Assembly: GCF_037204085.1 (NCBI RefSeq)
Contig: NZ_JBBCBW010000004.1
Location: forward strand, 62,001 to 126,000
DNA length: 64,000 nucleotides
Source of the DNA: Variovorax sp037204085
GTDB lineage: Bacteria > Pseudomonadota > Gammaproteobacteria > Burkholderiales > Burkholderiaceae_C
Direction of reading: 5' to 3'
The notes beneath the pieces were generated by a model. It did not search any database, was not told the DNA's origin, and saw nothing but the letters and a program-made list of their open reading frames with translations. The translations under genes and the position numbers were made by a program. Numbering within the stretch: position 1 is the first letter of the stretch; the number at the start of each line of letters is the position of its first letter. Positions 25,207-36,902 of this stretch are shown here, one piece after another.

Positions 25207-26100
25207 TCAGCCCGTGGCGGCGGCGCTGCGCGAAGGCCAGAGCACCGAGGCAATGGCCACCATCATCAGCGCGACGGCCACCCAGTCCTGCCAGTGCACG
25301 ACCTCGCCGAGCCACACCGCGCCGCTGAACACGCCCAGCACTGGAATGAACATCACGCTCAGCGTCGACGCCACCGGCGGAAGGCCGCGCGCCAGGTAGA
25401 ACCACGCCGCGTGCGCAAAGCCGAAGATCAGCACCGCGTTGTAGAGAATCGAACCCCAGGTCACGGAGCCCGGCCAGCGCCACTGGTCGCGCTCGAAGAG
25501 CAGCGTGAGCACCGTCATCACGACGGCCGTCATCGCCGTCATCCAGAACGAGAGCGTGAGCGTGGGGAGCCCGATGCGCGTGTGCCGCAGCAACTGCGTG
25601 CCCAGCGCCCATGTTGCGGCGGCCGCCAGCGCGAGCGCGACGTAGCCGGGCCGCCCCGCAAAGTCGGTGAGCTCGTGCCAGAGCAGCAGGCCCACGCCCA
25701 CCGCGCAGGCACCCACGCCGATCCACGCGCGCCGCGTGAGCACGGCAGAGAACAGCACGGCGCCGATCACCGCCGAGAACACCGGCATCGTGTAGCCGAG
25801 GATTGCCGCGCGCCCGCCCGAGAGCGCCTTCACCGCAAGAATAATGCAGGCATGCCAGACGAACATGTTGGTGGCGCCCAGCCACACCAGCTCGGGCCAT
25901 GCGCTTCGCGGCACGCGAAAGGGCACCTTCATCCACACCAGCGCCAGGCCCAGCACCGGCAGCCCGAGCCAGATGGAGATGGCGCGGAACGCGAGCGGCG
26001 GATAGTCCGCCACGCCGAGCTTCATCACGGGCCAGTTGAGGCCCCATGCAAGGGTGAGGAGAACAAGCAGGACGAACTGGCGCGGCGTGAAGGAAGGCAT
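25207..26100 (-). CDS. DMT/EamA family exporter
   Basis: A 297-residue inner-membrane protein with about ten hydrophobic helices in two EamA repeats. It has an N-terminal LLTLAWGLNWPVMKLGV, a mid-protein VFSAVIGAVLFSAVLTRRAW and a second repeat ending LSVMFIPVLGVFSGAVWLGE. The family exports amino acids, nucleosides and other metabolites, and the substrate is not predictable. It converges with the GntR gene (10 bp between stops) and is followed, after 50 bp, by the uvrA 3' end. Confidence 0.88.
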   Translation of the reverse strand: MPSFTPRQFVLLVLLTLAWGLNWPVMKLGVADYPPLAFRAISIWLGLPVLGLALVWMKVPFRVPRSAWPELVWLGATNMFVWHACIILAVKALSGGRAAILGYTMPVFSAVIGAVLFSAVLTRRAWIGVGACAVGVGLLLWHELTDFAGRPGYVALALAAAATWALGTQLLRHTRIGLPTLTLSFWMTAMTAVVMTVLTLLFERDQWRWPGSVTWGSILYNAVLIFGFAHAAWFYLARGLPPVASTLSVMFIPVLGVFSGAVWLGEVVHWQDWVAVALMMVAIASVLWPSRSAAATG

Positions 26101-26150
26101 GGGCCGCGATTGTGGCGCGGCTTGCGCATTCGTGCAGAACGCTCGCGCGG

Positions 26151-29231
<3,081 letters not shown>

Positions 29232-29249
29232 GATAGTCCGCCCTGCATT

Positions 29250-30632
29250 TCATGGCGAGGGGGCGGGTTGAGAAGGTTTCTCGGCGGGGGCTTCGGGCTC
29301 TGGCCGGTGCACCGGCGCGGTGCTGCCGATGGCCCGGCCGACCATGTGCTCGGCCAGTGTTTCGTAGAGCGGCCGGCTGATCATGCGGGAGACCAGGCTG
29401 GCCAGCATGGCCGAAGCCATGAGGCTCAGCACCATGGAATGGCCGTCGACCATTTCCATCACGATGATGAAGGCGGTGAGCGGCGCCTGCGTGACCGCGG
29501 CCAGGAAGCCCGCCATGCCCATGGCGATGAGTGCGGGCCCGAGGTCACTGCCCGCCAGCTCGGCCACCGCATCGCCGATGCCCGCGCCAATGGACAGCGA
29601 CGGCGCGAAGATGCCGCCGGGCACGCCGCACCAGGCGGTGAGCCAAGTGGCAATGAACTTGAGCGCGGTGTAGAGCGGTGTCAGTTCGTCATGGCCCTGC
29701 AGCATCTGCTTGACCGCTTCGGACCCGGCGCCGAAGGTGACCCCGCCCGTCACCAGCCCGATGACGGCCACCGCCAGCCCGCCGCCGGCCGCGAAGCGCA
29801 CCGGAAAGCGCGCCCGCCAGCGGTTGAGGCGCCCGGCCGTGCCGGTCAGCGAGGCAATCAGCAGGCGCGCGAACAGCCCGCCCGCCACGCCGCTCAGCAG
29901 CGCGACCAGCAGCCCGGGCCCGAGCGCGTCCCAGCCCAGCCGTGGCACGCGGATCACGCCGAAGTAACTGGTATTGCCGAACGCCGAAACCGCCACCAGG
30001 CCCGCCAGCACGATGGCCGTGATGATCAGGCCGCTGGAGCGCGCCTCCAGCCGGCCCGAAAGTTCTTCGATGGCGAACACCACGCCCGCCAGCGGCGCAT
30101 TGAAGGCCGCCGCAATGCCGGCCGCCCCGCCCGCCACCAGCAGCGCACGGGAGTCGATGGTGGTGTTGGGCGACAGCCAGCGCCGCGCATGCTGCATCAC
30201 GCCCGCCGCAACCTGCACCGAGGGGCCTTCGCGCCCGATCGACAGCCCGGCCGCAAAGCCCGCGACGCCCAGCCCGATCTTGGCGATGGTCAGCCGCAGC
30301 GATGCGAAGACGAAGCGCCGCTCTTCCGGCAGCGCCGGATGCAGCGCGGCCTTGATCTGCGGAATGCCCGAACCGCCCGCACCGGGGAAAAAACGCAACG
30401 TGAACCACACGATGGCAGCGGTGATGAGCGGCGTGGTCAGCAGCACCGCCCAGGGCCAGGCCCGGTAGAAGCGGTGAAACTGGTCGAAGACCCAGTCGCT
30501 GGCGACCGTGAAGCCCACCACGAAGAGCCCGGCTGCAATGGCGTAGCCGAGCACGACGGCCCGGTCGAGCCAGACGCGGCCACCGCGCAGTTCGGCGCGC
30601 AGGTGCTCGAGGAAGTCGGGTTCTCTGTTCAT
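29250..30632 (-). CDS. clcA: CLC-type chloride channel/antiporter
   Basis: A 460-residue inner-membrane CLC protein. The three selectivity motifs are present: GSGIP (87-91), GREGPSVQ with the gating Glu135, and GGIFAPSLSIGAG. The intracellular proton glutamates (IEEL, Glu189-Glu190) are retained, which favours a Cl-/H+ antiporter over a passive channel. It has no CBS domain and ends in a proline/glutamate-rich tail. It lies between uvrA and ssb, read toward uvrA with an 18-bp gap. Confidence 0.9.
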   Translation of the reverse strand: MNREPDFLEHLRAELRGGRVWLDRAVVLGYAIAAGLFVVGFTVASDWVFDQFHRFYRAWPWAVLLTTPLITAAIVWFTLRFFPGAGGSGIPQIKAALHPALPEERRFVFASLRLTIAKIGLGVAGFAAGLSIGREGPSVQVAAGVMQHARRWLSPNTTIDSRALLVAGGAAGIAAAFNAPLAGVVFAIEELSGRLEARSSGLIITAIVLAGLVAVSAFGNTSYFGVIRVPRLGWDALGPGLLVALLSGVAGGLFARLLIASLTGTAGRLNRWRARFPVRFAAGGGLAVAVIGLVTGGVTFGAGSEAVKQMLQGHDELTPLYTALKFIATWLTAWCGVPGGIFAPSLSIGAGIGDAVAELAGSDLGPALIAMGMAGFLAAVTQAPLTAFIIVMEMVDGHSMVLSLMASAMLASLVSRMISRPLYETLAEHMVGRAIGSTAPVHRPEPEAPAEKPSQPAPSP

Positions 30633-30739
30633 GCGGAACGCTCATTCTGGCATCCGGCGGGGATGCCGGCGGCCGCCTGGGGCACAATCGAGGGTTCCTT
30701 TCAACCTCCTCCTCCATCTACTTATCAGGGGCAGTGCAT

Positions 30740-31303
30740 ATGGCATCGGTCAATAAAGTCATCGTCGTCGGCAACCTGGGGCGCGACCCCGAAATGCGTA
30801 CCTTCCCAAGCGGCGACCAGGTCGCGAACGTCACCGTGGCCACCACCGATCGCTGGAAAGACAAGCAAAGCGGCGAAATGCGCGAAGCCACCGAGTGGCA
30901 CCGCATCGTTTTCAACGGCCGCCTGGCCGAAATTGCCGGCCAATACCTGCGCAAGGGCTCGCAGGTGTATGTCGAAGGCAGCCTGCGCACGCGCAAGTGG
31001 ACCGACAAGGACGGCATCGAAAAGTACACCACCGAGATCCGCGCCGACCAGATGCAGATGCTGGGCAGCCGCCAGGGCCAGGGCGGCCCGTCGGGCGGTC
31101 CGGAGGACGACGGCGGTTATTCGCAGGGTGGCGGCGGTGGCGGCTACTCGCAAGGCGGCGGCGGTGGTGGCGGTGGCGGTGGCGGCGGTTACGCCCCCCG
31201 TGCACCCGCCGCGGCACCGCGCGCTCCGGCGGCGGCGCCGCGCCAGGCTCCGGCCAAGTCTTCGTCGGGCTTCGACGACATGGACGACGATATTCCGTTC
31301 TGA
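30740..31303 (+). CDS. ssb: single-stranded DNA-binding protein
   Basis: A 187-residue SSB. The OB-fold (about 1-112) has NKVIVVGNLGRDPEMR, TEWHRIVFNGRLAEIAGQYL and KGSQVYVEGSLRTRKW. A long linker made almost entirely of Gly with a few Tyr, Ser and Gln (about 127-153), then Ala/Pro repeats, leads to the acidic tip DDMDDDIPF that docks partner enzymes. The ATG at 30740 has AGGGG 8 bp upstream. An in-frame GTG two codons earlier is rejected. It is transcribed away from clcA and uvrA and ends in a strong terminator. Confidence 0.96.
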   Translation: MASVNKVIVVGNLGRDPEMRTFPSGDQVANVTVATTDRWKDKQSGEMREATEWHRIVFNGRLAEIAGQYLRKGSQVYVEGSLRTRKWTDKDGIEKYTTEIRADQMQMLGSRQGQGGPSGGPEDDGGYSQGGGGGGYSQGGGGGGGGGGGGYAPRAPAAAPRAPAAAPRQAPAKSSSGFDDMDDDIPF

Positions 31304-31332
31304 AATCGATCCGCCGGAATCTGCCGATCGAA

Positions 31333-31363
31333 AGCCTGCAGCTCACCGCTGCAGGCTTTTTTT
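31333..31363 (+). terminator. Rho-independent terminator of ssb
   Basis: A perfect 10-bp stem (agcctgcagc at 31333-31342 and gctgcaggct at 31348-31357) with a 5-base loop is followed by an uninterrupted T run to 31363. It lies 30 bp after the ssb stop. Confidence 0.9.
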
Positions 31364-31378
31364 CTGGAGCACGGTCAG

Positions 31379-31846
31379 TCAGTAGGTCACCGTCACCCGC
31401 ATCGCATTGCTGCCGTCGCCTGCCGGCGCGGCGGCTTGCGACGGGGCGGAGCCTGTGGTCGCCGCCATGGCACCGATGACGCCTTGCCAAGCGGACCCGA
31501 GGCTGTCGCGGCCATCGGCATCGTTTCCGGCCACCATGAGCGTCGTCTCGCCGATCTTGTCGAACCGGTACTCGCGGCCCTTGATGGCCACCGACTTCAT
31601 GTTGGTCCAGACGCGGTATTCATGCCCACCCTTGACCGGCGTGACCTCGAGCACCTTGAAGGTCGGCAGAACGACCATCGAGACGGTGAACCGGGCCGTG
31701 GAACTGTTGATGCCGTGCGTGGGCTCCGCGGAACTGAGCCGCAGCGGCAGCAAGAGCAGCAGCATGCCGGCGGCAGCCAGCGGCGGCGCTATTCGCGTCG
31801 GACGCAGGGCAGTAGCAGCACCTGCAGCGGACATGCTTCCGGACAT
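31379..31846 (-). CDS. small secreted protein linked to the pilus operon
   Basis: A 155-residue unrecognised protein. A hydrophobic signal segment (LAAAGMLLLLLPLRL, cleavage near SSA) is preceded by an Ala/Pro-rich N-terminus. The mature part is beta-rich (ARFTVSMVVLPTFKVLEV, HEYRVWTNM) and ends NAMRVTVTY. That ending matches the C-terminal strand of the spore-coat-U proteins upstream (VTVNY, VSVTY), which suggests a diverged surface or pilus-associated subunit. GGAG lies 8 bp before the ATG. It is separated from the tip-protein gene by 165 bp containing a hairpin, so it may be transcribed separately. Confidence 0.65.
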   Translation of the reverse strand: MSGSMSAAGAATALRPTRIAPPLAAAGMLLLLLPLRLSSAEPTHGINSSTARFTVSMVVLPTFKVLEVTPVKGGHEYRVWTNMKSVAIKGREYRFDKIGETTLMVAGNDADGRDSLGSAWQGVIGAMAATTGSAPSQAAAPAGDGSNAMRVTVTY

Positions 31847-31958
31847 TGGAACTCCTCCTCTCGTCGCAACCGGGTGGAGGGCATCGCTTTGACGCCCCGT
31901 CCTGGTTTATCGGCAGAGTCGCGGGAAAATGAAGGCCGTCGCGCCATTCTTTACCCAT

Positions 31959-31984
31959 AACCTGCTATTGGCTAGCAGGTTTTT
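31959..31984. other. stem-loop between the pilus tip gene and the small secreted protein gene
   Basis: A perfect 9-bp stem (aacctgcta at 31959-31967 and tagcaggtt at 31973-31981) has a 5-base loop and T bases on the plus-strand side only. Genes here run on the minus strand, where it lacks a U tract. A partial stop or an mRNA-processing hairpin that lowers expression of the distal gene is more likely than a full terminator. Confidence 0.5.
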
Positions 31985-32011
31985 CCGCGCCGGCTTGCGT
32001 GCCGGCGGAGT

Positions 32012-33040
32012 TCAGTAGGTCACGCTGACCGTCACGACGTCGCGGTAGCTGTCCGGCCGCACGTTGGCGCTGGCGCCGAGAACGCGGCCATACAAGGTCA
32101 GGGCCTGGGCCGCGCCGTTGCCGGTGCCGGCAACGGTGTTGGTGCCGGTGACGCTGCCCCAGACGTTGGTGCGGGCCGCGTTGCGATAAAGACGGTAGGG
32201 CACCGTGTCGGCGTTGCCGGGCACGCCGCCTGTCGGCGTCATCGTTCCTGCGCCGGTGGTCGCGCCGTTGGATGGCGTCAGCGCAACCGTGTACGGCGTG
32301 GGCGTCGTGCAGGTAACGTTGATCGTGCTGGTCTGGTCCCTGTCGGCCTGGCCCGGCAGGCCGTTGACGGTGCCGAAGTTCAGCGGATCGGCGGTGACCA
32401 GGCAACTCTTGGCGACGGTTGCGGTGACCAGGAAGGCGAACCTGCCCGGCTGTATGGTGTCGCAGGTCGCCGGCATGCCGGAAGTGCTCCTCGACAGCGT
32501 GATCGAGGTGTGGTCCCCGACGAAGTTGTCCTGGTACGAACCTGGAGGCACTGTGCCCTGCAGCGGGAGCAGTTCTCCGCGCATGGTGGCGCTTCCGGTC
32601 ACGCGTCCCAGGCCGCCCGCCGTCGTACGGCGGGGAATGCTCATCGTGGCGACGAAGGGGTTCGGTACCTGCGCGTTGCCATTCGAGCCCCAGATCGTGC
32701 CGCCCGTTGCCTGATAGAGCTGGAACCTCAATTGAGTGCCGGCGGTGGTCTCCATCACGCGCGGATTGAAGTTCCCGAGGCCTTCGTTGCCGTCGCCGAT
32801 GTTGAAGCAGACCCTGGCGTTCTCCGTGGCGTTGCCGTCATTGGTGCAGGTGTAGTTCAGGGTCGCTGTCGCGGGCGTCGGCGTGCCCCCGTTGACCAGC
32901 TCGACCGTGCCGAAGGCCAGGTTCGTCATCGTCGCGGTGCAGCTGACCGCCGCCTGGGCGGGGCCGGCCGGCAGCCACCAGAGCAGCGCAAAGAGCAGGG
33001 GCAGGCCGAGGGCCTTCAAGGAGCGGGTCAGAAGGCTCAT
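32012..33040 (-). CDS. spore coat U domain pilus protein, two domains (CsuE-like tip)
   Basis: A 342-residue exported protein. A signal peptide (LGLPLLFALLWWLPAGPAQA) precedes two tandem SCPU domains. The first (~31-170) starts AVSCTATMTNLAFGTV. The second (~185-342) starts KSCLVTADPLNFGTVNG and ends YRDVVTVSVTY. Two-domain SCPU proteins are tip subunits in Csu-type chaperone-usher pili. Here it is the last gene of the pilin-chaperone-usher-tip order. The ATG at 33040 overlaps the usher stop (ATGA). Confidence 0.87.
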   Translation of the reverse strand: MSLLTRSLKALGLPLLFALLWWLPAGPAQAAVSCTATMTNLAFGTVELVNGGTPTPATATLNYTCTNDGNATENARVCFNIGDGNEGLGNFNPRVMETTAGTQLRFQLYQATGGTIWGSNGNAQVPNPFVATMSIPRRTTAGGLGRVTGSATMRGELLPLQGTVPPGSYQDNFVGDHTSITLSRSTSGMPATCDTIQPGRFAFLVTATVAKSCLVTADPLNFGTVNGLPGQADRDQTSTINVTCTTPTPYTVALTPSNGATTGAGTMTPTGGVPGNADTVPYRLYRNAARTNVWGSVTGTNTVAGTGNGAAQALTLYGRVLGASANVRPDSYRDVVTVSVTY

Positions 33041-35445
33041 GGCGTCTTGGTTTCCTTGGCGCAGCGCAGCGGGCCGATCTGCGGAATCCCGGTGCCGTCC
33101 TTGCGATAGTCGAAGCTGGCGCGGCAGCGGCCGGAGGGCGTCTGCACGTCGAGCGTGTTGCGGGGCTGCAGCGCCTCGAGGTACACAGCACCGTCGAAGC
33201 CGACCAGGGTGGGCTCGCCGCCCTGCGCGTTGGCGCGCACGCGGCTGCCCAGCGGCAGGGGCTTGCCCGCCTCGTCCACCAGGAGCAGCGCGGCCGCGCT
33301 GACCGGCGTGATGCCGAAGCGCACCAGCGTGCCGGCGCGGTCGCTCGGCGTGGCCACGGTCTTCACGCGTTCGATCCTCACGTCGGCGGGCAATTGCATC
33401 GGGTCGATCGAAAGCTGGTTGTTCTGGTAGGCACTGAGCGGTGCCACCAGCAACATGCCGTTGCCGTCGGTGGTGCCGATGTCGCGGTTCTCCAGCTTCA
33501 CCGGCACGCCGGCGATGCCGTCGGTCGAGACCACCGCGAACGCATCGTCGATGCGCCGGGCTGCGAACGGCTGGCCGCCCATGAACACGACCGAGCCGGT
33601 GGCGCCCGCATAGGCGTAGCGGCTGTCGCCGAGCACGCTGATGCCGGCCATGGCGCGGCCGTAGCGGCCCAGGTAGTCGATCTCGGCCTGCCCGCCGTTC
33701 TGGCCTGCGCCCTGGCGCAAGCCGGCGCGCCAGCCGATGCCGCCGTCGCCCGGCGTGGAGCTCTGCGCGTCGGCGGTGTAGACGGTGCGGTCGCGTTCGC
33801 GCTGGAGCCCCGCGGTCGCCGTGACATTGCCGTCCAGCGCCCAGGTAAAGCCGACGAAGAGACTGCGTTCCCGGCGGTCGTCGAGATTCTGGTTGACGCT
33901 CACATTCACCGAAGCGCTGCGCCCGATCGACCTGAACCAATAGACGCTCGCCAGGCGTGTCGCTTGTTGCGCGGGGTAGCGCAGGTAAAGGTAGCTGAGG
34001 CCGAAGCTGCCGAAGTTGTCGGTGCTGTAGCCGATGGAGGCCCGGCCCGAGCCGCGCGGCGGCGGGCTGCCGTAGAGCGAAGGGATGTCGCGGTACTCGC
34101 CGCGCGTTCGCGTGCCTTCGACCAGGAAGTTGAAACGGTTGTCGCGCCAGCTGTAGCCCAGGTTGACCAGCGAACCTTGCTCTCCGCCGTAGGTGCTGTG
34201 CGCCACGGCGCCCGACACCACGCCGCTTTGGCCGAGCAGCCATGCACCGCCGACGCCGCCCTTGACCAGGCCCCGGGTCGCCTCGCCATGCGCCTCGAGC
34301 GTGAAGCTGTTGCTCACACCGTAGCGCCAGGTGCCGGTTGCGGCGGCATCGCTGCCGTAGTCGAAAGAACGCAGGCCGTAGCTCTTGCGCACCATGCCGA
34401 GGTCGACGGACCAGTCGGACAGGCCGGCCTGCAGCAGCCGCTGGGTGTCGTACAGCGAAAAATCGAGTGTCGTGGCCCGGCCGAACGCGTCGGTGAGCAC
34501 CACCTGGGCATTGCCGGCGCCGTTGATGCTCGGCACCGTCTTGAGCTGGAAAGGCCCCGCCGGCACCTGGCCCGAGTACTGGCGCAGGCCATTGATATAG
34601 AGCTCCACCTGCGACGGCAGCGTGGCCGACCCCAGGAACGCCGGCAGCGGCGTGGTGGTGCGATAGGGTTGCAGTGCAAAGTTGCGCGAAAGCTGGATGC
34701 CGCCGATGCGGGTGGAGCGCGACCACGGCAGCGAAGCCGTGGTGGTGTCGCCCACGCGAAGCGTCAGCATCTCATCGGGGAACGACTTGCTCCAGGTGGT
34801 GTCGAGCCGCACGGAGTCATGCTGCCAGCCCTCGCCGTCGAGGCGGGCTGCGCGCGACATCAGGGTGTTGCTGAACACGGCGCTGCCGCTGAATGCGCGC
34901 AGTTCGGTCAGCGCGTTGAAGCTGGACGTGTTGCCCCGGCCCTGGGTGCCGTAAAGATCGTAGTTGAGCAGCAAGCCGGGCGAAGCACTGGCCTTTTGTG
35001 CGACGAGGGTCGACGTGTCGACCACGGTCGTGGGCAGGCGCAGCACGTCGGCCGAGGCGTTGATCGAGACACGCTGGCTGGCGGCGTCGTAGTCGACCTT
35101 TACGCCCGGGAGGCTCTTGAGCGGCACGGGGTCGGCCACGTCCGGCGGCAGCACGAAGCCCAGCTGCCGCAGCGTTGCGGCGGCGGCCCAGAGCTCTTTG
35201 CCGCGCAGGCCAAAGTGAACCAGTCCCTGGGGATTGCCGTTGAGGCTCAGTTCCAGGTAAAGGTCGCTGCCGCCGTTTCCGGCGAGGTTTTCCTCCGCGG
35301 ACGCGGCCACCAGCGAACTGGACACGGCTGCAACGTTCTGGGCCTGAGCGGCCAAGGACGTCAGACTGGAAAGAAGCAACAGTGGCAGCAGGCGCTTAGC
35401 GGACGCGTGGGAGCGGCGGGATGTTTTCCTGCGTCGCGTTGCCAT
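33037..35445 (-). CDS. outer-membrane usher of a Csu-type chaperone-usher pilus
   Basis: An 802-residue FimD/CsuD-class usher. A positively charged N-terminus and signal segment (RLLPLLLLSSLTSLAAQA) are followed by the periplasmic N-domain (DLYLELSLNGNPQGLVHF). The beta-barrel and plug contain LPSQVELYINGLRQYSGQVPAGPFQL and GNAQVVLTDAFGR, and the C-terminal plug-like domains end SGRCRASFDYRKDGTGIPQIGPLRC. It forms the secretion pore for SCPU subunits. The only good start overlaps the chaperone 3' end by 50 bp. A later start would damage the signal peptide. Confidence 0.9.
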   Translation of the reverse strand: MATRRRKTSRRSHASAKRLLPLLLLSSLTSLAAQAQNVAAVSSSLVAASAEENLAGNGGSDLYLELSLNGNPQGLVHFGLRGKELWAAAATLRQLGFVLPPDVADPVPLKSLPGVKVDYDAASQRVSINASADVLRLPTTVVDTSTLVAQKASASPGLLLNYDLYGTQGRGNTSSFNALTELRAFSGSAVFSNTLMSRAARLDGEGWQHDSVRLDTTWSKSFPDEMLTLRVGDTTTASLPWSRSTRIGGIQLSRNFALQPYRTTTPLPAFLGSATLPSQVELYINGLRQYSGQVPAGPFQLKTVPSINGAGNAQVVLTDAFGRATTLDFSLYDTQRLLQAGLSDWSVDLGMVRKSYGLRSFDYGSDAAATGTWRYGVSNSFTLEAHGEATRGLVKGGVGGAWLLGQSGVVSGAVAHSTYGGEQGSLVNLGYSWRDNRFNFLVEGTRTRGEYRDIPSLYGSPPPRGSGRASIGYSTDNFGSFGLSYLYLRYPAQQATRLASVYWFRSIGRSASVNVSVNQNLDDRRERSLFVGFTWALDGNVTATAGLQRERDRTVYTADAQSSTPGDGGIGWRAGLRQGAGQNGGQAEIDYLGRYGRAMAGISVLGDSRYAYAGATGSVVFMGGQPFAARRIDDAFAVVSTDGIAGVPVKLENRDIGTTDGNGMLLVAPLSAYQNNQLSIDPMQLPADVRIERVKTVATPSDRAGTLVRFGITPVSAAALLLVDEAGKPLPLGSRVRANAQGGEPTLVGFDGAVYLEALQPRNTLDVQTPSGRCRASFDYRKDGTGIPQIGPLRCAKETKTP

Positions 35446-36124
35446 TGATCTTCGTTTCCAGAACGCCCCCGAGGGCGAATGTTTCTGCGGATGTCTTCAG
35501 TGGCCAACGCATGCGCGCGCCGGGCAAGACGTAGCCCATCAGGCCGGCGTGCACCGGCGTGCGGCGGCCGACGGTATCTACAAAATCCAGATCGGCCAGT
35601 TGGGCGTGCATGCCGCCGGTGTTGGCGACTTCGAGCACGGCCTGGCCTTCTTCCCTGCGAAGGGACCATGTGAGTTGGGGTGCGGGCGACTGGGCGCCTG
35701 CGGTTGCGATGAAGATAGGCACCGAGTAGCGCAGCACCAGCTGCAGGCCCTTCTTTTCCTTCATCTCGACCGGCAGCTCATCGATGATGACCCGGTACGA
35801 GCCTTCGACCGTCCCGGCGGGAACGCCGGTGCGGATGACGCGGATCAACTGCCGCTCGGAGGTGCCCAGCTGCACCATCGGCGGACTCACGAGGAGCTCG
35901 CGCGAAGGCGTCAGTTTTTCGGTGCCGTTCTCCTGGCTCCATTGATAGACCCGCACCTGGGCGTGCACCACTGTGTCGCCGGTGTTGCTGAGCCACAGGC
36001 CATCGGCGTTTTGCGAGGCCTGGAGTGTCAGCGTGACCGGGGAAACCTGCAGTCCGCTCGCCGATGCGAGCGCATGCGCCAAGGCGAGCGCGAGGACGGC
36101 GGTGTAACGAAGCAAGTGGCGCAC
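35396..36124 (-). CDS. periplasmic PapD-like pilus chaperone (CsuC type)
   Basis: A 242-residue exported chaperone. A signal peptide (YTAVLALALAHALASAS) precedes an N-terminal Ig domain (SPVTLTLQASQNADGLWLSN, VYQWSQENGTEKL, and VSPPMVQLGTSERQLIRVIR, the strand with the conserved subunit-anchoring positions). A smaller C-terminal domain starts APQLTWSLRR. It folds subunits by donor-strand complementation and hands them to the usher. The pilin gene stop is 10 bp upstream. Confidence 0.9.
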   Translation of the reverse strand: MRHLLRYTAVLALALAHALASASGLQVSPVTLTLQASQNADGLWLSNTGDTVVHAQVRVYQWSQENGTEKLTPSRELLVSPPMVQLGTSERQLIRVIRTGVPAGTVEGSYRVIIDELPVEMKEKKGLQLVLRYSVPIFIATAGAQSPAPQLTWSLRREEGQAVLEVANTGGMHAQLADLDFVDTVGRRTPVHAGLMGYVLPGARMRWPLKTSAETFALGGVLETKINGNATQENIPPLPRVR

Positions 36125-36134
36125 GGGCAGTCGA

Positions 36135-36641
36135 TCAGTAGTTGACCGTGACCGTCACGGTGTCGCGGTATACACCAGGGGTCACGTTGGCACTCGCGAC
36201 CGTGGCGAACACCGGGATTGTTTGAGCCGCGCCCGTACCCGTGCCGGCCACGCCGTTGCCCACCGCGGTGGGGGTGGCGGTGTTGCCCCAGATTGGACCC
36301 GTGGCGCTCACCGACCGGAGTTGGTAGGGAACGGTGTCAGGACCTGCCGCATCTGGTTTCATCACGCCGGCGCCGGTGGTGTCGCTGTTCGAAGGCGTCA
36401 GGCCGACGTTGTAGGGCGTCGTCTTGGAACACGTAACGCTGATGTTGCTGGAGGCAATCAGGCCGGTGGCAGACGATTCAACCGTGCCGAAGTTGATGTT
36501 GGAGGCGTTGCCTGCGGTGACCGAGCAGGCCTTGGCGACATTGATCAGGACTTGGAACGTCGAGGTCTTGATGTCGGCCATGGCGGCGCTGGTTGCGGTG
36601 ACTGCAAGAACGGCCGCGAGGAGGAAAGAGGGTTTTTTCAT
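36135..36641 (-). CDS. spore coat U domain pilin (single domain, likely major subunit)
   Basis: A 168-residue exported SCPU protein. The signal peptide is MKKPSFLLAAVLAVTATSA with cleavage near AMA. The mature domain has TFQVLINVAKACSVTAGNAS and INFGTVESSATGL, Cys residues positioned for the SCPU disulfide, and the end VYRDTVTVTVNY. As first gene of the operon with one domain it is the likely rod subunit. No strong Shine-Dalgarno is visible before this ATG, but an upstream in-frame start would bury the signal peptide. Confidence 0.87.
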   Translation of the reverse strand: MKKPSFLLAAVLAVTATSAAMADIKTSTFQVLINVAKACSVTAGNASNINFGTVESSATGLIASSNISVTCSKTTPYNVGLTPSNSDTTGAGVMKPDAAGPDTVPYQLRSVSATGPIWGNTATPTAVGNGVAGTGTGAAQTIPVFATVASANVTPGVYRDTVTVTVNY

Positions 36642-36733
36642 GTCAAATGCCAACAGTTGTAAAGAAAACGGTGAAAGAACGGCGCCGATAGTGCCAACAA
36701 TCACCCTGTCTGAATAGTAGAATAGTTCACACA

Positions 36734-36753
36734 ATTGCACATTTTGTTGCAAT
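36734..36753. promoter_or_regulatory. ATTGCA-N8-TGCAAT dyad in the divergent pilus/sensor-kinase region
   Basis: A perfect 6-bp inverted repeat (36734-36739 and 36748-36753) separated by 8 bp lies in the AT-rich 261-bp gap between the divergent pilin and histidine kinase genes. The size and symmetry fit a dimeric regulator site. No matching regulator is identified, and no convincing -35/-10 pair was found in the gap. Confidence 0.35.
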
Positions 36754-36902
36754 GGGATCGAAGCTATTAACATTCGCAGTTACACCTGTACGGCGGGTGG
36801 CGGCTAAGAGATCCAGTCCGAAAAACGTAAACAACAATCTCAAACAAAGAGAAAATGTTGCGAATACGACTCTGAGAACCGGACCGTGCAGGCCATGCGC
36901 AA

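Noticed and set aside
31080..31260. Repeat array that might be mistaken for CRISPR
   Set aside because: It is codon-periodic Gly and Ala/Pro coding sequence within the ssb linker, with no spacers and no cas genes in the window.
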